From NCBI GenBank assembly GCA_028698335.1, contig JAQVDP010000006.1, positions 1-64,000 of the forward strand: a stretch of 64,000 nt of DNA, given 5' to 3'. A program made the translations under genes and the position numbers. Source of the stretch: Nevskiales bacterium (GTDB lineage Bacteria > Pseudomonadota > Gammaproteobacteria > Nevskiales > Nevskiaceae). The notes under the pieces are model-generated. The model was not told the origin of the DNA, ran no database searches, and was given only the letters and a program-made list of their open reading frames with translations. Shown here in pieces: positions 17,280 through 26,143 of this stretch (position 1 is the stretch's first letter; each line of letters begins with the position of its first letter).

Positions 17280-18077
17280 ATGTCAGATTCCGAGAGGCGC
17301 GCAGTGGCGGTATTGAATCTGGTCGATACGCGGCTCCGCTACGAGCGGATCGCCGGCGACGAAGTGCGGCCGACCCTGGTCTTTCTTCATGAAGGACTGG
17401 GCTGCATCGATATGTGGCGCGGATTTCCGGCGCGGCTGTGCGCGGCGCTGGGCTGTCCGGGCCTGCTCTATGATCGCGTCGGCTACGGCGGATCTTCGCC
17501 ACTCGTCCGCCCGCGCACGATCGGCTATCTGCACGAAGCGGCGCTGCAGGAGCTGCCGGCGGTGCTGGAGCAGCTTCTGCCCGGCGCGGACTACGTCCTG
17601 ATCGGGCATTCGGACGGCGGCAGCATCGCGCTGCTGCACGCGGCGGCGCGGCCGGCCCGCCTGCGTGCGATCGTGACCGAGGCGGCGCATGTGTTCGTCG
17701 AGCCGGTCACGCTGGACGGCATCCGCGCGGCGGTCGAGGCCTATGCCGCCGGCAAGCTGCGGGGGTTGGCGAAATATCATGGCGACAAGACCGACACGAT
17801 CTTCTCGGCCTGGGCGGATACTTGGCTCGGTGACGGGTTCCGTGCGTGGAACATCGAACGGGGGCTGGAATCGATCGTCTGTCCGGCGCTGGTGATGCAG
17901 GGGGTCGACGATCAGTACGGTACCGCGGCGCAGGTCGAATCGATCGTTTCCAGAGTGCCGAACGCGCGGGCCGAGCTGGTGCCGGAATGCGGGCACAGTC
18001 CGCACCAGGAGCAGGCTGACGTGGTGCTGGAGCTGATGCGGGCGTTCCTGGCACCGCTGCTCGAGCCCGCGCCCTGA
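17280..18077 (+). CDS. Alpha/beta-hydrolase fold protein
   Basis: The 265-residue protein has the alpha/beta-hydrolase fold with oxyanion region LVFLHEGLGCIDMWRGFPA, nucleophile elbow IGHSDGGSIALLHAA (Ser in GHSDG), acid region ALVMQGVDDQYG and catalytic His in ECGHSPHQEQ. No signal peptide or anchor is seen, so it is cytosolic. Relatives are annotated as carbon-carbon bond hydrolases or haloperoxidase-like esterases. The ATG at 17280 is favoured; GTG codons at 17304 and upstream in-frame starts exist. It closes the HD/EthD group. Confidence 0.85.
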   Translation: MSDSERRAVAVLNLVDTRLRYERIAGDEVRPTLVFLHEGLGCIDMWRGFPARLCAALGCPGLLYDRVGYGGSSPLVRPRTIGYLHEAALQELPAVLEQLLPGADYVLIGHSDGGSIALLHAAARPARLRAIVTEAAHVFVEPVTLDGIRAAVEAYAAGKLRGLAKYHGDKTDTIFSAWADTWLGDGFRAWNIERGLESIVCPALVMQGVDDQYGTAAQVESIVSRVPNARAELVPECGHSPHQEQADVVLELMRAFLAPLLEPAP

Positions 18078-18154
18078 TCCCGGTTCCACCGATATCCGGA
18101 TCACGGTATCGTCGGAGCGGGCGCGGTTCGGCGTCGGCGGACTTGGGGGCGTAC

Positions 18155-18373
18155 ATGAACGCATGGCGCATGCTGTTCCTGTCGGTGGCCGGGGTCATTC
18201 TTGTCGGCATCGGGCTGACCGGCTTCGACACGGTCCAAGGGTTCCTGTATCTGCCGGTGATCTTCCTGACCTTCGCCGGATTGACCGGCATCTGTGCGCT
18301 GCTGATCTTCTGGAGCAAGCTCGGACTGCGCACCGATCCGCCGTCCTGTGAGCTGCCACGCCGTCTGGTCTGA
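18155..18373 (+). CDS. Small two-helix membrane protein
   Basis: The 72-residue protein has two hydrophobic helices (about residues 5-21 and 32-52), with FDTVQGFLYLP between them and a short polar tail. No family is recognised. It sits 77 bp after the hydrolase gene and 50 bp before the DUF1624-like acyltransferase gene, both in the same direction. An ATG at 18143 would add four residues. Confidence 0.6.
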   Translation: MNAWRMLFLSVAGVILVGIGLTGFDTVQGFLYLPVIFLTFAGLTGICALLIFWSKLGLRTDPPSCELPRRLV

Positions 18374-18423
18374 GGCACGCGGACGGTTCCGGGCGCCACT
18401 GGGTATCGGGAGGATCTGCGGCA

Positions 18424-19593
18424 ATGACCGCCCTGGCGCACCGGCTCAATTCGATCGATCGTCTGCGCGGGCTGGTGATCGTGATCATGGCGCTGGACCA
18501 TGCACGCGACATGCTCACGGCGCCGACGACGGACTTCGCCACCGCCGCGGTCCCGTTGTTCCTGACACGCTGGATCACGCATCTGTGCGCTCCGACCTTC
18601 ATGCTGCTCGCGGGGATCGGGGCATATCTGTATGGGGCGCAGCGCGCCATGCGCGCCGGCGTTGCGGACGCCCGGCGCGACGTCGCGCGGTTCCTGCTGT
18701 CGCGGGGCGTCTGGCTGGTCTGCGTCGAGCTGACAGCGGTCAGTTTCGCGTGGAATTTCAATCTCGGTCCCGGCTATGTGCTGCCGTTGCAGGTGATCTG
18801 GGCGCTGGGGCTTTCGATGGTCGCGCTGGCCGGACTGATCTGGCTGCCACGGTCGCTGCTCGCGGGTCTGGCGCTGTTGATGATCGTCGGGCACAACGCG
18901 CTGGACGCGATCCAGCCGGCGGCGGCCGAAGCGCCGTGGTGGTGGCTGCTGCTGCACGTGCAGGGGCAGCTGCCGTGGCCGTCGACACCCACCGTGTTCG
19001 TGGTCTATCCGCTGCTGCCCTGGGTCGGGGTCATGGCGCTTGGATATGCGTTGGGACCGGCGTTCGAAGGCGATCAGCCGATGCGCGCGCGCCTGCTGGT
19101 CTGGTTCGGTGTGGCCGTTGCGGCATTGTTCCTGATCGTGCGCGGCGCCAATCTCTACGGCGATCCCAGGCCCTGGAGCGGCGCGGGTGACGCCGCGGCG
19201 GTGCTGGTCGATTTTCTGAACACGACGAAATATCCGCCGTCGCTGCAATACCTGCTGATGACCCTCGGCCCGGCCCTGATCCTGCTCGGGTGGCTCGAGC
19301 GGGCCCGTGGCGTCTGGGCCGATGCCCTGATGGTGATCGGCCGCGTGCCGTTCTTCTTCTACGTGCTGCATCTGTACGTGATCCACACGCTGGCGCTTGC
19401 GCTCGGTGCGGCACAGGGCTTCGCGCCCGCGCGGATCGCGGTGATCTTCTTCCAGTTGCCGCAGGAATACGGGCTGGGCCTGGGCATGGTCTATCTGTTC
19501 TGGGCCGGGATCGTGCTGGCGCTGTATCCGGCCTGCCTGTGGTTCGCCGCGCTCAAGGCGCGCCATCGCGTATGGTGGCTGCGCTACCTGTGA
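18424..19593 (+). CDS. DUF1624 / heparan-glucosaminide-acetyltransferase-like membrane protein
   Basis: The 389-residue protein has about ten transmembrane helices and begins with the family motif NSIDRLRGLVIVIMALDHARDML. Further conserved positions are RWITHLCAPTFMLLAGIGAYLY, FVVYPLLPWVGVMALGY and the late RVPFFFYVLHLYVIH, whose His is conserved in membrane acyltransferases. Such proteins are thought to acylate periplasmic sugars or other acceptors using a cytosolic acyl donor. The acceptor is unknown. It is followed by a small membrane protein gene 13 bp downstream. Confidence 0.87.
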   Translation: MTALAHRLNSIDRLRGLVIVIMALDHARDMLTAPTTDFATAAVPLFLTRWITHLCAPTFMLLAGIGAYLYGAQRAMRAGVADARRDVARFLLSRGVWLVCVELTAVSFAWNFNLGPGYVLPLQVIWALGLSMVALAGLIWLPRSLLAGLALLMIVGHNALDAIQPAAAEAPWWWLLLHVQGQLPWPSTPTVFVVYPLLPWVGVMALGYALGPAFEGDQPMRARLLVWFGVAVAALFLIVRGANLYGDPRPWSGAGDAAAVLVDFLNTTKYPPSLQYLLMTLGPALILLGWLERARGVWADALMVIGRVPFFFYVLHLYVIHTLALALGAAQGFAPARIAVIFFQLPQEYGLGLGMVYLFWAGIVLALYPACLWFAALKARHRVWWLRYL

Positions 19594-19606
19594 CCGGGTG
19601 ACATTG

Positions 19607-20053
19607 ATGCGAGAGATCCAGCCGGCCGATTCCCGCGCGCGGCGCCGCGCCGTGGTGCTGCTGCTGGTTGTCGCGCTGATCGGCGGCCTGGTCGCGACGG
19701 GTCTGCATCTGCAGGCCGAGGCGATTCGCGCCTGGATCGGTGGTGATGCCGCGGCGGCGGCCGGACAGCGGGCGCTGACCCGGGTCCACGTGCTGCTGGC
19801 CGGCATCGGCCTCCTCGCGGAGCTGCCGCTGCTGGGGCTGGCGGTGTTTTGCTGGCGTCTGGCGGTGAAGGTACGGGGTGCCGGGCGGTATCCGCCGCCG
19901 GGTCAGGCCGTCGTCCGCGACACCCCGGTCGCCAGCGGTGCGGCGGCGCAGCGGATCGTCAGGCTGCTGCGCGCGGTGACGATCTTCAGCCTGGTGATGG
20001 CGGTGCTGCTGGCCTGGATCCTGTGGCGCGTGGCGGCGTTGTTCGGTGCCTGA
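19607..20053 (+). CDS. Two-helix membrane protein of unknown function
   Basis: The 148-residue protein has two or three hydrophobic segments (residues about 16-33, 60-80 and 122-145) separated by basic, Arg-rich stretches (SRARRRA, VKVRGAGRYPPPGQAVVRDTPVASG). The VRDTPVASGAAA stretch resembles small membrane proteins annotated only as hypothetical in gammaproteobacteria. A GTG at 19598 is an alternative start. It probably forms a unit with the DUF1624 gene upstream and is convergent with the MBL-fold gene. Confidence 0.62.
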   Translation: MREIQPADSRARRRAVVLLLVVALIGGLVATGLHLQAEAIRAWIGGDAAAAAGQRALTRVHVLLAGIGLLAELPLLGLAVFCWRLAVKVRGAGRYPPPGQAVVRDTPVASGAAAQRIVRLLRAVTIFSLVMAVLLAWILWRVAALFGA

Positions 20054-20066
20054 GCCGGCGCCGGAG

Positions 20067-21011
20067 TCACCGCAGCGGATAGCGCGCGCCGTCCTCGGCG
20101 AATGCGACCGGCCCCGGGTAGTGCCGCCGGATGGCGGCGACGGTTTCGGCTTCGCGCCCGAGCGTGCGCTGCATGCGATGCGACAGCAGCAGGCGCCCGA
20201 CGTCGCCGTCCTGCGCGATCCGGCCGATTTCCGACGGCGGCATGTGCAGGGCACGGGCCGAGCCGGCGGCGCCCTCGGGGACGGCATTGTGGGCGATCAG
20301 CAGATCGGCGCCGCGCGCCAGCGCATCGAGCCCGTGCAGGCGATTGCTGGTGTCGCCGGAAAACACCACGGCACAACCGGCGACCTCGATCCGCCAGGCC
20401 AGGGCCGGGATCGGCCCGTGGTGGACCCGCGTCGCGGTCAGCGCCAGCCCGTCGAGCCGATGGCGGTAGGTCCGGTGCGGGCCGTCCACCGTTTCCGGCA
20501 GGGGCAGGTCGACGACATGCGGTCTGAGCTTGAAGGCCGCCGCCGCTTCCGGATCGAGGTATTCGCTCAGATACCGGTAGGCGCCGTCCGGCGCCGCGAA
20601 CAGGGTCCGCAGCCACGCGTCCAGAGCCGGCACGCCTGCGTTGCCCGGCGGGCCCAGCACCGGCAGGTCGCGCTCCCGCTCGCTGAAGTAGGCGGCCTTG
20701 ACGAAGCTCGGCAGGTCGACGCTGTGGTCGACATGCAGGTGCGTCAGCAGGATGGCGGCTAGCGATTCGAAGCGGGCGCCGGCGCGTTCGAAATTCAGCG
20801 CGGTGCCGCTGCCGGCATCGATCAGGATGCGCGCGACGCCGTCGAGTTCGAACAGGTAGCCACTGGAGGCGCGGCCATCGTCCAGCTCCGGCCCGCCGGA
20901 ACCGAGCACGGTGACGGCGATGCGATCGGCGTCGCAATGCCCGGCCGCGCCCGCGGGGCGGGCGCTCAGCAGGATCAGCGTCGCCAGCAGTGCCGCGACG
21001 CCGGATCGCAT
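20067..21011 (-). CDS. Exported MBL-fold metallo-hydrolase
   Basis: The 314-residue protein has a cleavable signal peptide (ALLATLILLSARPAGAAG) and a metallo-beta-lactamase fold of the RNase Z / arylsulfatase-like type. ILLTHLHVDHSVDLP gives the HxHxDH zinc motif, VVFSGDTSN gives the bridging Asp, and LLLSHRMQR the final His. It should act in the periplasm on an unknown ester or phosphodiester. Its start overlaps the stop of aroG (ATGA), so it is translationally coupled to a cytosolic amino-acid pathway gene, which is unusual. Confidence 0.85.
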   Translation of the reverse strand: MRSGVAALLATLILLSARPAGAAGHCDADRIAVTVLGSGGPELDDGRASSGYLFELDGVARILIDAGSGTALNFERAGARFESLAAILLTHLHVDHSVDLPSFVKAAYFSERERDLPVLGPPGNAGVPALDAWLRTLFAAPDGAYRYLSEYLDPEAAAAFKLRPHVVDLPLPETVDGPHRTYRHRLDGLALTATRVHHGPIPALAWRIEVAGCAVVFSGDTSNRLHGLDALARGADLLIAHNAVPEGAAGSARALHMPPSEIGRIAQDGDVGRLLLSHRMQRTLGREAETVAAIRRHYPGPVAFAEDGARYPLR

Positions 21012-22084
21012 CAGGCGCTGCGGGCCTGGCGCAGGCGCCGCTGCTCCACCGCGTTGGCGAGGCTGCGCAGCAGCTCGGTGGTGTCGTTCCAGTGGATGCA
21101 GGCGTCGGTGATCGACTGGCCGTAGGTCAGCGGTGTGCCCGGCGTGACGTCCTGGCGGCCTTCCTCGATATGCGACTCGATCATCACGCCGACGATGCGG
21201 TCGTCGCCGCCGGCAACCTGATGACCGACGTCCTGGCCGACGGTGATCTGGCGCTTGTGCTGCTTGTTCGAGTTGGCGTGCGAGAAGTCGATCATCACCT
21301 GCGGCCGCAGGCCGGCCTTGGTCAGCGCGGCGCAGGCGGCGTCGACGCTCTTGGCGTCGTAATTGGTGCCGGCGCTGCCGCCGCGCAGGATGATGTGGCC
21401 GTCCGGATTGCCGGTGGTCTCGAAGATCGCCAGGTGGCCCTGGTGGGTCAGCGACAGGAAGCGGTGCGGATGGCTGGCCGACATCACCGCATCGACGGCA
21501 ACCTTGACGCTGCCTTCGGTGCCGTTCTTGAAGCCGACCGGGCAGGACAGCGCCGAGGCCAGCTCGCGATGCAGCTGCGATTCGGTGGTGCGGGCTCCGA
21601 TCGCGCCCCAGCTCACCAGATCGGTCAGGTACTGCGGCGTCAGGATGTCGAGGTATTCGACGCCCGCCGGCATGCCCTGTTCGTTGAGCTGCAGCAGCAG
21701 CTTGCGCGCGGTGCGCAGGCCCTTGTTGATGTCGAAGCTGTCGTCCAGATCGGGATCGTTGATCAGGCCCTTCCAGCCGACCGTGGTGCGCGGCTTCTCG
21801 AAGTACACGCGCATGACGACCAGCAGGTGCTTGTCGAGCTGGCTGCGGATCGCGCTGAGGCGCTTGGCGTAGTCCAGGGCGGCGTCGATGTCGTGGATCG
21901 AGCACGGGCCGACGATCACCAGCAAGCGGTCGTCGCGGCCGTAGAGGATGTCCTGGATCTGGCGTCGCGTATCGAACGTGGTCTGGGCCGCCGCGTCGTT
22001 CAGCGGCAGTTCGGCCTGGATCTCGGCGGGGGTGGAGACTTCGCGAACCGACTTGATCCGCGTGTTTTCGGTGACGTGACGCAT
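21011..22084 (-). CDS. aroG: 3-deoxy-7-phosphoheptulonate synthase (type I, AroG-like)
   Basis: This enzyme condenses phosphoenolpyruvate with erythrose 4-phosphate, the first step of the shikimate pathway. The 357-residue protein shows the type I core: LLVIVGPCSIHD, VMRVYFEKPRTTVGWKGLIND, SWGAIGARTTES, CPVGFKNGT and IDFSHANSNK, with the metal-binding Cys in GPCSIHD. Its N-terminal extension (ENTRIKSVREVSTPAEIQAELP) and AGVEYLDILTPQYL segment are closer to E. coli AroG (Phe-sensitive) than AroF, though feedback specificity cannot be proven. Start at the MRHVTENTRI position, matching the family; the frame is open 22 codons further. Confidence 0.95.
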   Translation of the reverse strand: MRHVTENTRIKSVREVSTPAEIQAELPLNDAAAQTTFDTRRQIQDILYGRDDRLLVIVGPCSIHDIDAALDYAKRLSAIRSQLDKHLLVVMRVYFEKPRTTVGWKGLINDPDLDDSFDINKGLRTARKLLLQLNEQGMPAGVEYLDILTPQYLTDLVSWGAIGARTTESQLHRELASALSCPVGFKNGTEGSVKVAVDAVMSASHPHRFLSLTHQGHLAIFETTGNPDGHIILRGGSAGTNYDAKSVDAACAALTKAGLRPQVMIDFSHANSNKQHKRQITVGQDVGHQVAGGDDRIVGVMIESHIEEGRQDVTPGTPLTYGQSITDACIHWNDTTELLRSLANAVEQRRLRQARSA

Positions 22085-22268
22085 CGTATAAGCCCGTGCA
22101 GCAGCGATTTGGGGGGTGCCGATCCTAACAGATCGGACGCTTGACAACATGGCCGTTTCATGTCGCGTGCGTCATCGGGTCTGGGTGGGGTCGGCGGTCG
22201 GGCCCAAAGCAGGCACAATGCCGGTCGATTTTCCCGCCCCTGATCAGTTTTCAAGGAATCCCGGTGCG

Positions 22269-23240
22269 ATGAACTTTTCCCTGCGGGCACTCGCCCTGAT
22301 CGGCGCCATGCTCGGCCCGATGGCCGCGGGCGCCGCCGATGCCCAGACGGTGGCGGATCCGTTTGTCTTTTCCGCATTCAACCAGGCCACGCTGGCGCGC
22401 TTCGCGCCGCTGCCGGCGGCCGGGACCGGCGTGGCGGGCGCCGGCGGCCGGATCCAGCTCGACTGGACCACCGAGACGGTCATCGCCCGGTCCGGTGGTG
22501 AGGACCTGCTGCTCGATGGCGAGATCCTGCGGCTGGCGCTGCAGTATCGCTGGCAACTGGACCGGCTGACTCTCTGGGCCGAGGCGCCGTTGCTGATCAC
22601 CGGCGGCGGCGTGCTCGACCGCAGCATCGAGAACTGGCACGACTGGTTCGGCCTGCCCAACGGCGGTCGCGACCAGATCGAGCGCGACCAGTACCGCTAC
22701 CGCTACGTTCGCGACGGCGTCACCGTATTCGACATCGACGGCAGCGATACCGCGGTCGGCGACCTGCGGGCCGGTGCGTCGGTCTGCGGGGTTCTCGGCG
22801 GCCGTGCCGCGGCGATGCTGCAGCTGCCGACCGGGGACGCCGACCGCTTCCTCGGCGGCGCGCTTGGCGGCGCGGCCTGGTACGAACGCGCCTATGCGCT
22901 CGACGCGGCGCGGCGCTGGAGCGGGGTCGTCGCCGGCGGCGTGGCTGTGGCCAACGCGGACGGGCCGATGCAGGACCAGGCGCGCAGCGTCGTGCCGTTC
23001 GGCTGGATTTCGCTGGGCTGGTCGGTGACGCCGGCGTGGAGCCTCGGTGCGCAGTTCTACGGTCACGGCCCGCTGTACGACGACAGCAAGCTCGACCCGC
23101 TCAGCAAGGGCGGCGGGCAGCTGAGCTTCGGCGTGCTGTATCGCAGCGTCCGGGGCGGCCGCGTCCAGCTTGCGATGCAGGAGGATGTCGTCATCGAATC
23201 GTCGCCGGACTTCGTGATCGAACTGGCCTACGATTGGTGA
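22269..23240 (+). CDS. DUF3187-family outer-membrane protein
   Basis: The 323-residue protein has a signal peptide (LALIGAMLGPMAAGAADA) and alternating beta-strand sequence of a barrel. DUF3187 features are visible: FVFSAFNQATLARF near the mature start, WHDWFGLPNGGRDQIERDQYRYRY, VGDLRAGASV, MLQLPTGD and the terminal FVIELAYDW. The last residue is Trp, an aromatic as expected for a Bam substrate. Function is unknown. It is divergent from aroG and precedes another outer-membrane protein 80 bp downstream. Confidence 0.82.
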   Translation: MNFSLRALALIGAMLGPMAAGAADAQTVADPFVFSAFNQATLARFAPLPAAGTGVAGAGGRIQLDWTTETVIARSGGEDLLLDGEILRLALQYRWQLDRLTLWAEAPLLITGGGVLDRSIENWHDWFGLPNGGRDQIERDQYRYRYVRDGVTVFDIDGSDTAVGDLRAGASVCGVLGGRAAAMLQLPTGDADRFLGGALGGAAWYERAYALDAARRWSGVVAGGVAVANADGPMQDQARSVVPFGWISLGWSVTPAWSLGAQFYGHGPLYDDSKLDPLSKGGGQLSFGVLYRSVRGGRVQLAMQEDVVIESSPDFVIELAYDW

Positions 23241-23320
23241 CGCGCATCCGCAGCCGGCCGTGAGCGGAACGCGGCGGCACATTTGAATATTGATCAACCG
23301 GAATCTTCGGGGAAGAGAGC

Positions 23321-24052
23321 ATGATGAAGAGCAAACTGCTGCTGGCCGCCTGTCTGGCCGGAGGCGTATCGGTGGCGGGCGCGGCGGAGGATGCCAGCGG
23401 CGGCGGTCTGGGCGTCCGGGTCGGCACCAGCGGGATCGGCGCCGAGTACGCGCTGGCGCTGGGTTCCCATTTCGACCTGCGCGCCGGCTACTACTTCGGG
23501 TCGTTCAGCCAGGGCGTGACCGAGGACGGCATCGATTACGACGGCGACTTCCGCTTCAATGCCGGGGCGGTGATGCTCGATTACCGGCCGTTCGCCGGCG
23601 GATTCCGGATCTCGGCCGGCGGTTATACCGGGGCCCCGGAGATCAAGCTGGTGGCCGAGGGCGACAACGAGCAGTTCGATGTCGGCAACCGCCAGTACAC
23701 CGCCGATGGCCGACTCGACGGCGACATCGATCTGGGCGGCGCGGCACCCTACGTCGGCATCGGTTGGGGCGGCCGTCCCAGCGGCACCGGCTTCGGCTTC
23801 AGCTTCGACGTCGGCGTGATGTTCACCAGTTCGCCCGGCATCAGCCTGACCGCCACGGGCAATGCCTGCGATTCGACTGTGGTGGCCTGCAATCCGAACG
23901 GGCTGGCGGGCTTCGACGTCAACGATCCGAACGATCCGCGGGCGCAGGCCTTCCAGAGCGAACTCGAGCAGGAGCGGCAGAACCTCGAGGACGACGCCAA
24001 GGACTACAAGTACTGGCCGGTGGTCAACCTGGGCGTGCACTACCGCTTCTGA
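23321..24052 (+). CDS. Outer-membrane beta-barrel protein
   Basis: The 243-residue protein has a signal peptide (LLLAACLAGGVSVAGAA) and about eight to ten amphipathic strands (VRVGTSGIGAEYALALG, FDLRAGYYFGSF, FRFNAGAVMLDYRPF, GFRISAGGYTG) and ends in NLGVHYRF, the canonical aromatic outer-membrane signature. The ACDSTVVAC loop holds a likely disulfide. A short coiled region (QSELEQERQNLEDDAKDYKY) precedes the last strand. No specific function can be assigned; it resembles the OmpA-like/porin-type hypothetical barrels. Confidence 0.78.
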   Translation: MMKSKLLLAACLAGGVSVAGAAEDASGGGLGVRVGTSGIGAEYALALGSHFDLRAGYYFGSFSQGVTEDGIDYDGDFRFNAGAVMLDYRPFAGGFRISAGGYTGAPEIKLVAEGDNEQFDVGNRQYTADGRLDGDIDLGGAAPYVGIGWGGRPSGTGFGFSFDVGVMFTSSPGISLTATGNACDSTVVACNPNGLAGFDVNDPNDPRAQAFQSELEQERQNLEDDAKDYKYWPVVNLGVHYRF

Positions 24053-24080
24053 GCGGCAGCGCGGGGGCGGGCCGGTTCCG

Positions 24081-24689
24081 CTAGGGTCGGTCCGCCATCG
24101 CGAAGTACCCCGGCTGCCGCTGCACGCGCCGCAACCAGGCCTCGATGCGCGGGAAATCGCCCAGGCGGTACCCGCCCTGGTCGGCGACATGGGTATAGGC
24201 GTACAGCGCGATGTCGGCGATCGAATAGGCGTCGCCGGCCAGATAGTCGCTGCGGCACAGCTGCAGTTCCATCCGCTGCAGCGCGGCGTAGCCCTTGGGC
24301 CGCGTTTCGCGGATGCGGTCGCGCCAGGCCTCGGCCTTGCCGAGGTAGTGCACCCAGAAGCGCACGGTGGCGATCGCCGGTTCGTGGCTGTACTGCTCGA
24401 AGAACAGCCATTGCATGACTTCCGCGCGGGCCCAGCGCTCGGACGGCAGCAGCGGGGTGCCCTCGGCGAGCAGGCACAGCATCGCATTGGATTCCGACAG
24501 GCAGCGGCCGTCCGGCAGTTGCAGGACCGGCACCTTGCCGGTCGGGTTCAGGGCGAGGAAGTCGGGGCTGTGCGTGGCGCCGCGCAGCAGGTCGACCTCG
24601 ATCCACGTGTAGGGAATCCCGAGCTGGCGCATCAGCAGCGCCGGTTTGTAGCAGTTGCCGCTGCCGGTCATGCCATAGAGCGTGTACAT
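24081..24689 (-). CDS. Glutathione S-transferase family protein
   Basis: The 202-residue protein has a thioredoxin-like N-terminal domain (YTLYGMTGSGNCYKPALLMRQLGIPYTWIEVDL; NPTGKVPVLQLPDG; LSESNAMLCLLA with the conserved ES for glutathione binding) and a helical C-terminal domain (YLAGDAYSIADIALYAYTHVAD). The SGN-CYK region holds the probable catalytic Ser/Cys. It conjugates or reduces electrophiles with glutathione. The ATG was chosen at MYTLYG because the upstream extension has no family similarity and would run back toward the next gene. Confidence 0.92.
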   Translation of the reverse strand: MYTLYGMTGSGNCYKPALLMRQLGIPYTWIEVDLLRGATHSPDFLALNPTGKVPVLQLPDGRCLSESNAMLCLLAEGTPLLPSERWARAEVMQWLFFEQYSHEPAIATVRFWVHYLGKAEAWRDRIRETRPKGYAALQRMELQLCRSDYLAGDAYSIADIALYAYTHVADQGGYRLGDFPRIEAWLRRVQRQPGYFAMADRP

Positions 24690-24729
24690 CGCGGGCTCCG
24701 TCGATGGCGCCGGCGCAGGCGGCGCGGGA

Positions 24730-26076
24730 TCAGAAATAGTAGGTGTACTCGAGTTGCAGATAGTCGTCCTGTCGCAGCAGCGACAGCGGATCCTGCGGGT
24801 CGCTGCCGTCGAAGACGCGCAGCTCCAGCGACAGCTTGCTGTCGTTGCCGATGCGGCGCGAGGCTTCGACATTGCCGAACGCGCCGTTGTGGTCCAGGTC
24901 GACGACCATGCCGGCGAGCAGTTCGGTCCCGGCCACGTCGTTGGCGGACAGGCGGGTGCCGAAGAACAGGTCGTTCTGGAACAGCGGCGGGTAGATCTGC
25001 GGCGGCAGCATGTCGCCGTCGAGATCGTCCGCGGTCAGCTCCGGCTGCGGATCGTCGCGCCGGCTGTCCCACAGATATTCGGTGAGCACGCCGATGTCCC
25101 AGCTGCTGTCGAACACGCTGAAGAAGGTGTACTCGAAGCCGCCGGCGACGGCGGTGTAGTCCGGACCGCGGCTGCTCTGGTGGATGGCCTCGAGCTTCCA
25201 GATCCAGCCGCCGGTGACGACGTTGAGATCGAGCCCGGTCTGGTCGATCAGGTCATAGACCGGGACCAGATCGATCTGGACGTCCGGGTCGCCCTGGGTC
25301 GCGATCCGTCGCAGCAGCCCGTCGAGGCCGAGCTGACCGATCAGCGAGGCCAGGGCGCCGGGATCCTCGGTGTGCACGCGCGGTGCGAAGCGCGGTTCGC
25401 GCCCGGTGCCGGAGAAATGCGAGATGCCGAGATCGAACAGGCTGGTCGACAGGCTCCAGCGCAGAGCTGCGTCGAAGTGACGCTGTTCGGCACCGGACTC
25501 GTAGATCGCATCATCCTCGGCATACGCGAACTGCGAACGGAAACGGCCTTCCGCGCCGGGCAGCGTGCGCTCTCGGAAGTACGGCAGGCCAAAGGCGGTG
25601 AACACGCCGTAGTCCGTGGTCCACGACAGCATCACCATCGGCTGGCCGAGCTTGTCCTCGCCGTCGAGGTTCTCGACCAGATCGGTCTGGTTGATGATGT
25701 CGACCAGATGCGCCGATTCGGTCACGCCCCAGAACACACGGCTGACGCCGACGCGCAGATCGAAGTTGCCGAGGCGTTGCTGGACGGCCAGTTCGCGGAT
25801 GTCGGCGTGGCTGCGTTCGTCGTCCAGCGAATCCCAGCGTCCGAACGGGGTGAAGGTGAGGCTGCCGTCGCGGCTCCACTCGTAGTAGACCTCGGGCAGC
25901 GCGGAGACCGACGCCGAGGCGTTGTCGTCCGACTGCCCGGCATAGGCCGCGTCGTCCGGGAAGTAGCGGCCCTCGGCGGACAGCTCCATCGACCACTTCA
26001 GCCGCCCTTCGGCCCGCGCCGGCGCCGGGACGGCGAGCGGAGCGAGCAGTGCGGCGCAGACCAGCAGGCGCTTCAT
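24730..26076 (-). CDS. Large outer-membrane beta-barrel protein (DUF1302-like)
   Basis: The 448-residue protein has a signal peptide (LLVCAALLAPLAVPAPARA) and repeats of amphipathic strands ending in LQLEYTYYF, a strong outer-membrane C-terminal signature. Its central features, GVSRVFWGVTESAHLVDIINQTDLVEN and KLGQPMVMLSW, are typical of the porin-like proteins found with LolA-like lipoprotein-sorting genes and RND pumps. It is cotranscribed with the LolA-like gene 67 bp upstream of its start. It may export or accept hydrophobic molecules; that is inference from context. Confidence 0.8.
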   Translation of the reverse strand: MKRLLVCAALLAPLAVPAPARAEGRLKWSMELSAEGRYFPDDAAYAGQSDDNASASVSALPEVYYEWSRDGSLTFTPFGRWDSLDDERSHADIRELAVQQRLGNFDLRVGVSRVFWGVTESAHLVDIINQTDLVENLDGEDKLGQPMVMLSWTTDYGVFTAFGLPYFRERTLPGAEGRFRSQFAYAEDDAIYESGAEQRHFDAALRWSLSTSLFDLGISHFSGTGREPRFAPRVHTEDPGALASLIGQLGLDGLLRRIATQGDPDVQIDLVPVYDLIDQTGLDLNVVTGGWIWKLEAIHQSSRGPDYTAVAGGFEYTFFSVFDSSWDIGVLTEYLWDSRRDDPQPELTADDLDGDMLPPQIYPPLFQNDLFFGTRLSANDVAGTELLAGMVVDLDHNGAFGNVEASRRIGNDSKLSLELRVFDGSDPQDPLSLLRQDDYLQLEYTYYF

Positions 26077-26143
26077 GTGAGAACTCCGGATCGGATCGTT
26101 GCGCACCCGCCGGCTTGCGCCGGCGGGCGGGACACGGCGGGCG

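Noticed and set aside
20067-21905. Fusion of the MBL hydrolase with an upstream 300-residue extension
   Set aside because: The extension is an out-of-frame shadow of aroG; the signal peptide of the hydrolase begins at 21011.
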